NCBI GenBank assembly: GCA_036160575.1
Contig: JAYYDT010000080.1
Span: 1 to 19,603, forward strand
Origin: TMED26 sp002694075
Lineage (GTDB): Bacteria; Pseudomonadota; Alphaproteobacteria; Thalassobaculales; Thalassobaculaceae
Length of the DNA stretch: 19,603 nt
Reading direction: 5' to 3'
The number at the start of each line of letters is the position of its first letter. Position 1 is the stretch's first letter. Of the stretch, positions 1-6,153 are shown in pieces. The notes beneath the pieces were generated by a model. The model made no database searches, had not been told where the DNA came from, and was given only the letters and a program-made list of their open reading frames with translations. The translations under genes were made by a program, and so were the position numbers.

Positions 1-131
1 CATCTCGAGTGCCAAATTTGGGGTCGCGACCTCAGCCTAAAATATAACATGACAAAACGGGGCTGGTCTTGATTAACTTATTTTGCAGACGCCACTATTT
101 CTAAGAAAAATTTAAAAAAGGAAAGCAAAAA

Positions 132-503
132 ATGCCAGAGATGATGTTATTGCGGCTACAATATACGAATTAATCAGTCAAAACAGTTGCTAGACAAGGA
201 CATACGGCTTCAGATCGTGGAAAAATTATTTCAAGTCTTTGCAAAAAAGCAAAGGTTCAGCTAATCAACCGCTACTGGTCATTGAATCATAATGAGTCAA
301 TTTGAATAGTTTCTGGAGAACTTTCGCGGCTTCACTTAGTCCAACAGGTGCTTTGGCGTACGGGTGCGTACCAGAAAGTAAGCCATGAGCTCATTGTTGC
401 AACTAATGAAATGTCAAAAGATGAAAAGCTTAGGGACACCTTGTTTGGTGAATTTGCAGCTCCCGACCAAGACGAGATCGACCGCATGCTACTCGACGAG
501 TGA
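132..503 (+). pseudogene. Broken B-type GYD-like small protein with EIDRMLLDE tail
   Basis: Reading the frame from ATG at 132 gives a B-type member of the local family from start (MPEMMLLRLQYTN) to the constant tail (APDQDEIDRMLLDE) with no frameshift. Two in-frame stops interrupt it: TAA at 171-173 and TGA at 303-305. Between them the reading aligns with the intact paralogue at 1046 (LRLQYT/FRLQFT, LVQQVLWRTGAYQKV/LVQELLERTGAYERT). An A-rich tract with AAAGGAAAG lies just before the start. The surrounding DNA is AT-rich compared with the rest of the window. The tail is better kept than the core. This looks like a gene inactivated by point mutation; two independent sequencing errors are possible but less likely. 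Confidence 0.8.
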
Positions 504-574
504 CCACGATCTGCACCTCGAGCGCTGTGTTCAAGGATACGATCATGGCTTACAGGTCAGCACGCCAGTCTTAG
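500..574 (+). CDS. Conserved micro-ORF overlapping the tail stop (24 aa)
   Basis: A GTG at 500-502 overlaps the TGA stop (501-503) of the broken small gene and opens a 24-codon reading frame, VTTICTSSAVFKDTIMAYRS followed by ARQS and TAG. The same peptide pattern (TTI.TSSA.FKD..(M/I)A.R(S/T).RQ) recurs after other tails at 8061, 8605 and, frame-shifted, at 9784. The recurrence suggests a real translationally coupled peptide or the N-terminus of a once longer gene. No function is recognised. The upstream gene is already dead here, so this copy may not be expressed. Confidence 0.4.
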   Translation: MTTICTSSAVFKDTIMAYRSARQS

Positions 575-682
575 AAACTCGTCAGTTCCCAAAATTCCAC
601 GCATTATAAAATCGTGTCTGAGGGCAGTAGGATCCGTCCGTTCGACTCGTACGCGCACAGTCATTTAAGAAGGGAAAAAGAG

Positions 683-1042
683 ATGGCGTTGATGATGTTA
701 AAAACTCGATATAACGAAGAAGGTTTCCGCGGTTTTGCGGCTGACCCTAATAATCGGCGTGATGCCGCGCGCGAGGGGCTGGCTCGGTTGGGGTGGAAGC
801 TTAAGGAAATGTACTTTTTACCCTCATCAGCGGAATTTATGGTCATAGCCGAGGGAAACCCTGAGAAAGCAATTTTAGTTGAGGTGTCAGCAATGGCCAC
901 CGGCGCTTTCTCTTCGGCGGTTTGCGAAATAATTGCCACCCCGGAAGACATTTTTGAGCAGTCAGAGACAGCAGCTGAGCTCGCTGAAAGGTTTGATTCT
1001 CCAAACCGCGATGAAATTGACCGCATACTTCTAGAGGAGTAA
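683..1042 (+). CDS. A-type GYD-like small protein with constant C-terminal tail
   Basis: This 119-aa protein starts at ATG 683 (MALMMLKTRYNEEGFRGFAA), preceded by AGAAGGG about nine bases upstream. An in-frame GTG 23 codons earlier lacks this support. The core is a single compact alpha/beta domain of the GYD (dimeric ferredoxin-like) kind: an N-terminal strand, an ADPNNRR helix start, LKEMYFLP, then MVIAEGNP and the ATGAFSSAVCEIIATPED strand-helix. The Gly-Tyr-Asp signature itself is missing. The C-terminus is SPNRDEIDRILLEE. It aligns without gaps to the gene at 3123. It is the first of a pair, with three bases separating its stop from the partner's GTG. The biochemical role is unknown; family members generally form dimers with a central cavity. 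Confidence 0.85.
   Translation: MALMMLKTRYNEEGFRGFAADPNNRRDAAREGLARLGWKLKEMYFLPSSAEFMVIAEGNPEKAILVEVSAMATGAFSSAVCEIIATPEDIFEQSETAAELAERFDSPNRDEIDRILLEE
1034..1039 (+). promoter_or_regulatory. RBS formed by the final Glu-Glu codons
   Basis: The last two sense codons of the upstream gene, GAG GAG, form a Shine-Dalgarno-like GAGGAG six bases before the GTG start at 1046. This supports both that start and translational coupling of the pair. Confidence 0.65.
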
Positions 1043-1045
1043 GGC

Positions 1046-1411
1046 GTGGCTTTAATTCTTTTCCGTCTTCAGTTTACCGAAAAAACCAAGCGCGTACTTG
1101 CCGACCCCAAAGCTCGCGTCGGCCGACTTGAGATGATCCAAGGGATGGTTGGTGAGCTTGGCTTTGAGTTTGTTGAGCTGTGTCGTTCCTTGTCTACAGG
1201 GGAAATTATTTGGCTTCTAAGGGGCTCGGCCGACAATGTGATCTTGGTCCAGGAGCTCCTCGAACGAACTGGGGCTTATGAACGAACCAGCGCAGAAATA
1301 CTCGAGACTGTTGATACAATTCGTAATGCACAGAGGCGGATAGAAGGCATCTCGGATAACTTCAGGCCACCAGACCAGGACGAAATCGACCGCATGCTCC
1401 TCGACGAATGA
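1046..1411 (+). CDS. B-type GYD-like small protein with constant C-terminal tail
   Basis: This 121-aa protein starts at GTG 1046 (MALILFRLQFTEKTKRVLAD), chosen because GAGGAG at the end of the preceding gene sits at RBS distance. The core has the same fold pattern as its partner but a different sequence: VELCRSLSTGEIIWLLRG in place of the A-type LKEMYFLP...MVIAEG, then LVQELLERTGAYERTSAEIL and a long helix. It ends PPDQDEIDRMLLDE. Its stop TGA overlaps ATG 1408 (ATGA), which opens a micro-ORF. Being second in the pair it ends Asp-Glu rather than Glu-Glu. An A/B heterodimer is an inference from the pairing; the substrate or partner is unknown. Confidence 0.85.
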   Translation: MALILFRLQFTEKTKRVLADPKARVGRLEMIQGMVGELGFEFVELCRSLSTGEIIWLLRGSADNVILVQELLERTGAYERTSAEILETVDTIRNAQRRIEGISDNFRPPDQDEIDRMLLDE

Positions 1412-1683
1412 CCACGATCGACACCCCGGGCGTTGTGTTTGAAACAATTTTGCCAGCAGACACGTCTTCTAGGCGAATACCTAACGAATGGTCTGTGAGC
1501 CTCAATTTTCTTGCTTCGAGCCTACTTTTCATAGCCAGGATTATGGCGGTCAATCAAACGACGGACCGCCGGCCAGGCTTCTTTTCCAAACCTTGGTTCA
1601 GAGGTTTCGACTCCCCAAAATTGTTTTGCTGTATGGGCGCACACCTCATGCGTTGGCATGATCAATTCAGAACCACCCGATAG
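1408..1683 (+). other. Diverged micro-ORF after tail, running into aldolase 3' end
   Basis: ATG 1408 overlaps the TGA of the preceding gene and begins MTTIDTPGVVFETILP, recognisably like the micro-ORF consensus for about 13 residues and then unrelated. The frame stays open to 1683, but everything past 1522 lies antisense to the aldolase gene. The long 91-codon reading is therefore probably accidental beyond the first ~30 codons. I read it as a decayed copy of the micro-ORF. Confidence 0.3.
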
Positions 1684-2304
1684 CGCAGCTATCTGTGCGG
1701 CGCATGCGCGTTCTAAGTTGTGGAGAATCTCGAACGCTTCGCCCGCAGATCGCCCGCATACGAGAAGTCCATGATTGCGCAAGATCATAACGAACTTTTG
1801 ACCTAGGTCTCGCTCCAACCTCTCTCGCTCCGCCGTGTCGAAAGCTATCCCCTCATAGTCATGGTAGGCGATGTTGTCGCCATAGAACATCATCGCGTTC
1901 TGAGTGATGGGAAGAAGCCCAGAGCGTTGCGCAGATACCGCCATTCCATTTGCAGTATGGGTGTGAGCTACGAATTTGACATCTGGCCGTGCCATGTGGA
2001 CGGCGGAATGAATTGTGAAACCGGCTTCGTTGATACCGAAACTTGTTTCTTCTACTGGTTTCCCGTGCATATCAATTTTGACCAACGAAGATGCTGTAAC
2101 CTCCTCAAACATCAAGCCGAAGGGGTTAAGAAGGAAATGATCCTTAGGTCCAGGCACGCGAGCTGAGAGGTGCGTATAAATCGAGTCCGTCCAACCATAA
2201 TAGGCTGCGGCGCGATACAGACAGGCCAAATCAACTCTGACTTGCCACTCTTCATCACAAATCGCTTTCGCCGGATTCTGTATAGATTGATAACGGGCAA
2301 CCAT
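1522..2304 (-). CDS. Class II aldolase/adducin family protein
   Basis: This 260-aa protein is a typical single-domain class II (zinc-dependent) aldolase/epimerase, the family of fuculose-phosphate aldolase and ribulose-phosphate 4-epimerase. Visible motifs are THLSARV (residues 44-50), LLNPFGLMFEEVTASSLVKID, NEAGFTIHSAVH with Glu93, the zinc pair His114/His116 in AHTHTANG, and RNHGLLVCG with His178. The start at 2304 is preceded by GGAGG six bases away. The lack of a phosphate-binding context fits the large clade of uncharacterised adducin-like enzymes acting on carboxylated or non-sugar substrates, so substrate is left open. It is a single gene facing the small-protein pair tail to tail, with no operon partner. 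Confidence 0.9.
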   Translation of the reverse strand: MVARYQSIQNPAKAICDEEWQVRVDLACLYRAAAYYGWTDSIYTHLSARVPGPKDHFLLNPFGLMFEEVTASSLVKIDMHGKPVEETSFGINEAGFTIHSAVHMARPDVKFVAHTHTANGMAVSAQRSGLLPITQNAMMFYGDNIAYHDYEGIAFDTAERERLERDLGQKFVMILRNHGLLVCGRSAGEAFEILHNLERACAAQIAALSGGSELIMPTHEVCAHTAKQFWGVETSEPRFGKEAWPAVRRLIDRHNPGYEK

Positions 2305-3122
2305 TCAAACCTCCAACTCTGTTACCAAACACTTAGCCATGGTTTCCGAATGGAGTAAGCCTTCGAAAACCCCGTAGAGGCCGAGTGCTCATGCAACTCC
2401 AAAGCGCCTAGCCATTACGAAATACACTACACGCCAGTCTACTAATTATCAGAATTGGCATCTTGAACGCTGTGCGCAAGGGTGCGACCAGTTAATTCCG
2501 CTTTCGGTTTGGCGGGCAGCGCCCTCAACTAATTTGGGCTCCACCAAATATTATATAAATTGGACGTTAGTTTCGGGCATATTTCGATCCTACACAGATA
2601 CTCGCACACCTAAATCTGAAGGTGGGATAAAATGTGGGATATTTTATTTGATCATTATGATTTGTGTTTATAGGCAGATACCTACGGGGATACTTTGGCG
2701 GACGCTCCCTCCGCCAGCCGCTTTTTGGGCAAATTCCACGGCTATTCCGGTTTTTCGATGATGCCGCCATCATGAGAGCGCGCGCGGCATGCCCCCATTT
2801 AACCTAAGATCCCTGGCATGGCCCCGCCTGTGGCGCCTGGCGCGGTTTCCCGACCCCAAATCGTGTTTTTCTCAAAGAGTTTCCAAGGAGGGGCCTCGGC
2901 CTGTGAGGGCGCGCGCGAGGGCCGCCGGTTTCCGCTTGGTCGGCCGCGTTTTAAAAACAGCGGTGATGTCCCGACCCGCCATGACTCATGCGCGGCGTAA
3001 TGCCATCATGCTAGGCAAGATTGGTTGGAAGTGATCGGTGGCGGATCAAGCGCAGGCCCTTGGTTAACGTCTGACCACTTTTTTTGAATTTTACCGCGTG
3101 CGGACAGCCGAGGAGGAGACAA
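2305..3122. other. Gene-poor, decayed intergenic stretch
   Basis: About 800 bases without a credible complete gene. The left part is AT-rich. At 2415-2490 there is a degraded copy of the tail/micro-ORF repeat. At about 2662-2763, after an in-frame TAG, a short + frame reads ADTYGDTLADAPSASRFLGK then FHGYSGFSMMPPS and stops; this looks protein-like and may be the last piece of a lost gene, but I cannot name it. Other short ORFs here (75, 81 and 60 codons) have unconvincing composition. The right part is GC-rich and leads into the AGGAGG-type RBS of the gene at 3123. Confidence 0.5.
2415..2490 (+). repeat. Degraded copy of tail/micro-ORF repeat
   Basis: The segment TTGAACGCTGTGCGCAAGGG followed by TGCGACCAG matches the micro-ORF DNA at about 520-545 (CGAGCGCTGTGTTCAAGGAT then ACGATCAT) at most positions. 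The bases before it (ACGAAAT...CTACT) weakly match the tail codons. No reading frame survives. This is a hand alignment and remains tentative. Confidence 0.35.
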
Positions 3123-3482
3123 ATGGCGTTAATTATGATGCGTACTCAATTTAACGAAGCGGGCTTCAAAGGCATCGCAAGCGACCCCCGCAACAGACGT
3201 GAGGCGGCCGCGGCAGGATTTAAGCGGATGGGCTGGGAGCTTAAAGAGATGTACTACCTGCCTGCCACAACGCAATGGATGATGATCGCCGAAGGGGACC
3301 CGAAAGCTATGGTTGCCGCTGAAATATCCGCCATGGCCACCGGCGGTTATGCCTCAGCACAGTGTGAGGTGATCACAACGCCAGAGGATTTCCTCGACGA
3401 GGCCCAACGCGCCGCCGATTTAACCGCGGCTTTTGACGCGCCAAATCGCGACGAGATCGATCGCATGCTTATAGAGGAGTGA
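3123..3482 (+). CDS. A-type GYD-like small protein with constant C-terminal tail
   Basis: This 119-aa protein starts at ATG 3123, with AGGAGGAGAC directly upstream, which is the best RBS of the family here. It begins MALIMMRTQFNEAGFKGIAS and contains DPRNRREAAAAGFKRMGWEL, LKEMYYLP, MMIAEGDP and AMATGGYASAQCEVITTPED, ending APNRDEIDRMLIEE. It aligns end to end with the gene at 683. The fold is probably a GYD-type dimeric alpha/beta barrel. It is followed after three bases by its B-type partner, whose RBS is this gene's final GAGGAG. Function unknown. Because the core and tail of the two A-type genes remain in register with no indels, the copy appears to be under selection rather than decaying. 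Confidence 0.88.
   Translation: MALIMMRTQFNEAGFKGIASDPRNRREAAAAGFKRMGWELKEMYYLPATTQWMMIAEGDPKAMVAAEISAMATGGYASAQCEVITTPEDFLDEAQRAADLTAAFDAPNRDEIDRMLIEE
3474..3479 (+). promoter_or_regulatory. RBS formed by the final Glu-Glu codons
   Basis: GAG GAG, the last two codons before TGA, lies six bases upstream of ATG 3486 and serves as the probable Shine-Dalgarno of the B-type partner, as at 1034 and 19243. Confidence 0.65.
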
Positions 3483-3485
3483 GAT

Positions 3486-3851
3486 ATGGCGGACAACACA
3501 ATACTCGTGAGAGCTAGATACAATGATGCCGCGTGGCAGACCATGGCGCGCGAGCAAACAGATCGAAAGAGCGCTTTCAATTCTTTTTGCAAGGCGATAG
3601 GCGCGGAGTTGACCAACGCTTATTTCTCGGTGACCAAAGGCGAGGCCGTTATGGTCGTTGAAGGGCCGCCACATCTCGCGGCGGTGATCTCCCAGGTTTT
3701 GTACGCATCGGGCTCATTCCAATATGTCGAGACCGAGCACTTATTAGAAGCAACGGCGACAATTGAACTGCTTTCCGAGTCGATGAAATTCGCGAACAGT
3801 TATGAGCCGCCAAGTCGTGATGAGATCGACCGCATGCTGCTCGACGAATGA
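3486..3851 (+). CDS. B-type GYD-like small protein with constant C-terminal tail
   Basis: This 121-aa protein (MADNTILVRARYNDAAWQTM) has the B-type pattern: AIGAELTNAYFSVTKGEAVMVVEGPP, then AVISQVLYASGSFQYVETEHLLE and a helix leading to PPSRDEIDRMLLDE. Length and layout match the gene at 1046. The start is ATG 3486 with GAGGAG at RBS distance in the preceding gene. The stop TGA overlaps ATG 3848 of a micro-ORF with a repeat. The core is poorly conserved against other B-types while the last 10 residues are nearly fixed. That implies the tail, not the core, carries the shared function. No enzymatic motif is visible. Confidence 0.87.
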   Translation: MADNTILVRARYNDAAWQTMAREQTDRKSAFNSFCKAIGAELTNAYFSVTKGEAVMVVEGPPHLAAVISQVLYASGSFQYVETEHLLEATATIELLSESMKFANSYEPPSRDEIDRMLLDE

Positions 3852-4027
3852 CCACCATCGATGCCTCAAGCGCCGCCTCAAGCGCCGCCTCAAGCGCCGC
3901 CTCAAGCGCCATGGTCGACGCGGCCGTGATCTACAAGCGCGGCGCGCCGGAAATCAATCGGGTATTTGTGCCGCGCCGCGATAGACTGTCTCAGCCGTGC
4001 GTTGCCAATGCCCTTGGGACGCAGTAA
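3848..4027 (+). CDS. Micro-ORF with ASSA repeats between small genes and hyuA
   Basis: ATG 3848 overlaps the preceding TGA stop and opens a 59-codon frame beginning MTTIDASSA, then three more ASSA-type units, then AMVDAAVIYKRGAPEINRVF and VPRRDRLSQPCVANALGTQ. The first nine residues match the micro-ORF consensus (MTTIDTSSA), and the segment after the repeats can be loosely aligned to its FKD..MAYRSARQ part. It ends 32 bases before the hyuA start, so it could be translated as part of that operon or act as an upstream peptide. It is too short for length-based gene calling. Function unknown; it may be a degenerate fusion. Confidence 0.4.
   Translation: MTTIDASSAASSAASSAASSAMVDAAVIYKRGAPEINRVFVPRRDRLSQPCVANALGTQ
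3863..3910 (+). repeat. Four perfect 12-bp tandem repeats
   Basis: GCCTCAAGCGCC is repeated four times without mismatch or spacer. The unit keeps the frame of the overlapping micro-ORF and encodes Ala-Ser-Ser-Ala each time. A single TCAAGCGCC occurs at the same place in the copy at 8605, so the array probably arose by slippage from one unit. Confidence 0.95.
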
Positions 4028-4059
4028 GCGGAACACGCGGACAATAGGAGAATGCAAGG

Positions 4060-6075
4060 ATGCGCGTAGGTGTCGAAGTCGGCGGGACCTTCACCGACTT
4101 AGTGTTGATCGACGACGGGAAACTCCGGGTTGCGAAGGTGCCAAGCACGCCGGGCAGTCCTGACATCGGTGCGCTAAACGCGATTGTCAGCGCCCACATC
4201 GAGCATGCGGCGATCGCCGACCTGGTCCATGGTTCGACCGTCGCGACCAATGCGGTGCTGGAGCGAAAGGGCGCCAAGGTCTGCTTTTTCACCACCAAGG
4301 GCGCGCGGGATATTCTGCTCCTCCAACGGCACGACAAAACCGCGATTTACGATCTGCATTACGCGAAACCGGCACCCGTGGTGGCCCGGCGCGACACCTT
4401 CGAGATCGACGAGCGCATGGCGGCGGACGGCAGCGTGGTGCAGGCAATGGACGGCGCGGCAGCGGCGGCGGTCGTTCGCGCGGCGCTTGAGGCGGAGACC
4501 TATGACGCGGTCGCCATCTGTTTTTTGAACGGCTATCTCAATCCCGCGCACGAGGAGCGGTTGGCTGAGATTGTGCGCGGGATCGATCCCAAGCTCAGCG
4601 TTACGTGCAGTTACGAAGTCACCCGCGAATTTCGCGAATACGAACGGGCCTCCACCACGACGTTGGCGGCTTATGTGCAGCCCGTGATCGAAGGTTATCT
4701 CGGGCGATTTGTCACCACATTGGCGGAAAACGGCTTCGATGGGCGTTTTAGCGTCATGCAATCGAATGGCGGCCGTATGCCGGCGGAAGCGATGGCGCGG
4801 AATGCGATCGCGGCCCTGTTTTCAGGTCCGGCGGCGGGCGTCGTGGGCGCACTGCGCCAAGTCGGGGCGTCCGGCGTGCGCGACCTCATTACCCTCGATA
4901 TGGGCGGCACAAGCACGGATGTCTCGCTCATCTCCGACGGCGTGCCGGACCTGGCGCCGATGACGAAGATCGACGGCCTGCCGGTCAAGACGCCGGTGAT
5001 AGATATCGTTACGGTCGGTGCGGGTGGCGGCTCCATCGGTTGGGTCGACGACGGGGGGCTTTTGCGGGTCGGTCCGCAATCCGCGGGCGCCGAGCCGGGG
5101 CCTGCCTGTTACGGGCGGGGCGGCGAGGTGCCCACGGTAACGGACGCGCACATGATTCGGGGCAGCGTGCGGGCGGAATCGTTTCTCGGTGGGGAAATGG
5201 AGGTCGACCCCGCGGCGTCGCGCGAGGTCTTTGCGCCGCTGGCGGCGGCGCTCGATATCTCCGTGGAAGAGCTTGCGGATAGTGTCATTCAGCTTGCCGA
5301 ATCGAATATCGTCCGCGCGATCCAACAAGTCTCGACAGAGCGGGGGCGCGATCCGCGCGGCTACGCCATTGTGCCGTTCGGCGGCGCCGGCCCACTTCAT
5401 GCCGCGCGGGTGGCGGAAGAACTGGGCGTCACGAAAGTCGTCGTGCCGCCGCATGCGGGTGTGCTCTCGGCGGCCGGTCTCTTGATGTCAGATTACGTCC
5501 ACTACCGGGTTCGCACGCAGAAGCTTCGCCTGGAGCCGGCCTCGATGGCCGATGTGAATAACATTCTTTCCGCCTTGGAAGGGGAGGTGGACGCGTACCT
5601 GCAATCGCTCGGCGTCGCAGGTGAGGTCAGTTTCGACCGGGCGCTGGAAATGCGATATGTCGGCCAAGCCTTCGAGGTCACGGTGCCGTTGTCCGAAGAC
5701 GCCGCGCGGCACGCCGATACCGCTGTGCTTTCGGCGTTGTTTGGCGAAGAACACCACCGGATTTTTGAATTCTCGAAACCACCGGACGACCCTGTGGAGA
5801 TTGTCTCCTTCCGGGTTGGCGCGAAAGTGGCACCGCCCGCGGTCCCGAATCTTGGGCAAGGTTTCGCGTCAAGCCCTTCGGACGGTATCGAGATAGAAAT
5901 GTTGGATCGGGGCGCACGTCTGACCTGCCGTGTTCTGCCGCGCGCCGCCGTGCCGGGCACGGCGACGGCGGGCCCGCTTCTCATTGAAGACGGGACCTCG
6001 ACGATCTACGTGCCACCCGGTTGGCGCGCGCATACGGACGAACGCGCCAATATTGTGATGCAGAGAAAAGAATGA
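4060..6075 (+). CDS. hyuA: Hydantoinase/oxoprolinase A-type subunit
   Basis: This 671-aa protein has the full length and layout of the ATP-dependent HyuA/OplaH-N family. The N-terminal ASKHA-type phosphate loop is EVGGTFTD (residues 6-13), followed by HGSTVATNAVLERKGAKV, REFREYERASTTTLAAYV, the second loop DMGGTSTDVSLI (from 280), the glycine-rich GAGGGSIGWVDDGGLLRVGP, and FGGAGPLHAARVAEELGV (from 440). A C-terminal beta-rich domain ends the protein. Members hydrolyse or carboxylate cyclic amides such as N-methylhydantoin, 5-oxoproline, or aromatic ketones, using ATP, together with a B subunit. The start is ATG 4060 with AGGAG upstream. The B gene follows 78 bases later. Cytosolic. The substrate cannot be assigned from sequence alone. 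Confidence 0.93.
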   Translation: MRVGVEVGGTFTDLVLIDDGKLRVAKVPSTPGSPDIGALNAIVSAHIEHAAIADLVHGSTVATNAVLERKGAKVCFFTTKGARDILLLQRHDKTAIYDLHYAKPAPVVARRDTFEIDERMAADGSVVQAMDGAAAAAVVRAALEAETYDAVAICFLNGYLNPAHEERLAEIVRGIDPKLSVTCSYEVTREFREYERASTTTLAAYVQPVIEGYLGRFVTTLAENGFDGRFSVMQSNGGRMPAEAMARNAIAALFSGPAAGVVGALRQVGASGVRDLITLDMGGTSTDVSLISDGVPDLAPMTKIDGLPVKTPVIDIVTVGAGGGSIGWVDDGGLLRVGPQSAGAEPGPACYGRGGEVPTVTDAHMIRGSVRAESFLGGEMEVDPAASREVFAPLAAALDISVEELADSVIQLAESNIVRAIQQVSTERGRDPRGYAIVPFGGAGPLHAARVAEELGVTKVVVPPHAGVLSAAGLLMSDYVHYRVRTQKLRLEPASMADVNNILSALEGEVDAYLQSLGVAGEVSFDRALEMRYVGQAFEVTVPLSEDAARHADTAVLSALFGEEHHRIFEFSKPPDDPVEIVSFRVGAKVAPPAVPNLGQGFASSPSDGIEIEMLDRGARLTCRVLPRAAVPGTATAGPLLIEDGTSTIYVPPGWRAHTDERANIVMQRKE

Positions 6076-6088
6076 CCTGTGTGCAAAT

Positions 6089-6116
6089 CGTCATTCCCGC
6101 TTTCGCGGGAATGACG
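6089..6116. repeat. REP-like hairpin between hyuA and hyuB
   Basis: A perfect inverted repeat with arms CGTCATTCCCGC and GCGGGAATGACG and loop TTTC sits in the 78-base gap between the two operon genes. The sequence matches the widespread CATTCCCGC...GCGGGAATG palindromic element of proteobacterial intergenic regions. There is no T-tract, so it is more likely a repeat that stabilises or attenuates mRNA than a classical terminator. Confidence 0.85.
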
Positions 6117-6153
6117 GCGGCGGCAAACTTATTTCCAAGGGAGGGCTCTCCAC

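Noticed and set aside
460..503. Actual FliM/FliN flagellar gene fragments
   Set aside because: The EIDxML motif is at the C-terminus of a GYD-like domain, while FliM has it at the N-terminus followed by a different domain, so only peptide-level similarity is proposed.
460..560. Terminal repeat of an insertion sequence
   Set aside because: The repeated tail/micro-ORF segment is always in the same orientation, is explained by coding, and no transposase or integrase is present in the window.
2789..3034. 81-codon ORF before the second small-gene pair
   Set aside because: Arg/Pro-rich composition, no RBS, overlapping alternative frame, and no resemblance to a known protein.
3863..3910. CRISPR-like array
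   Set aside because: The repeats are 12 bp, directly adjacent, with no spacers, and lie in a coding frame.
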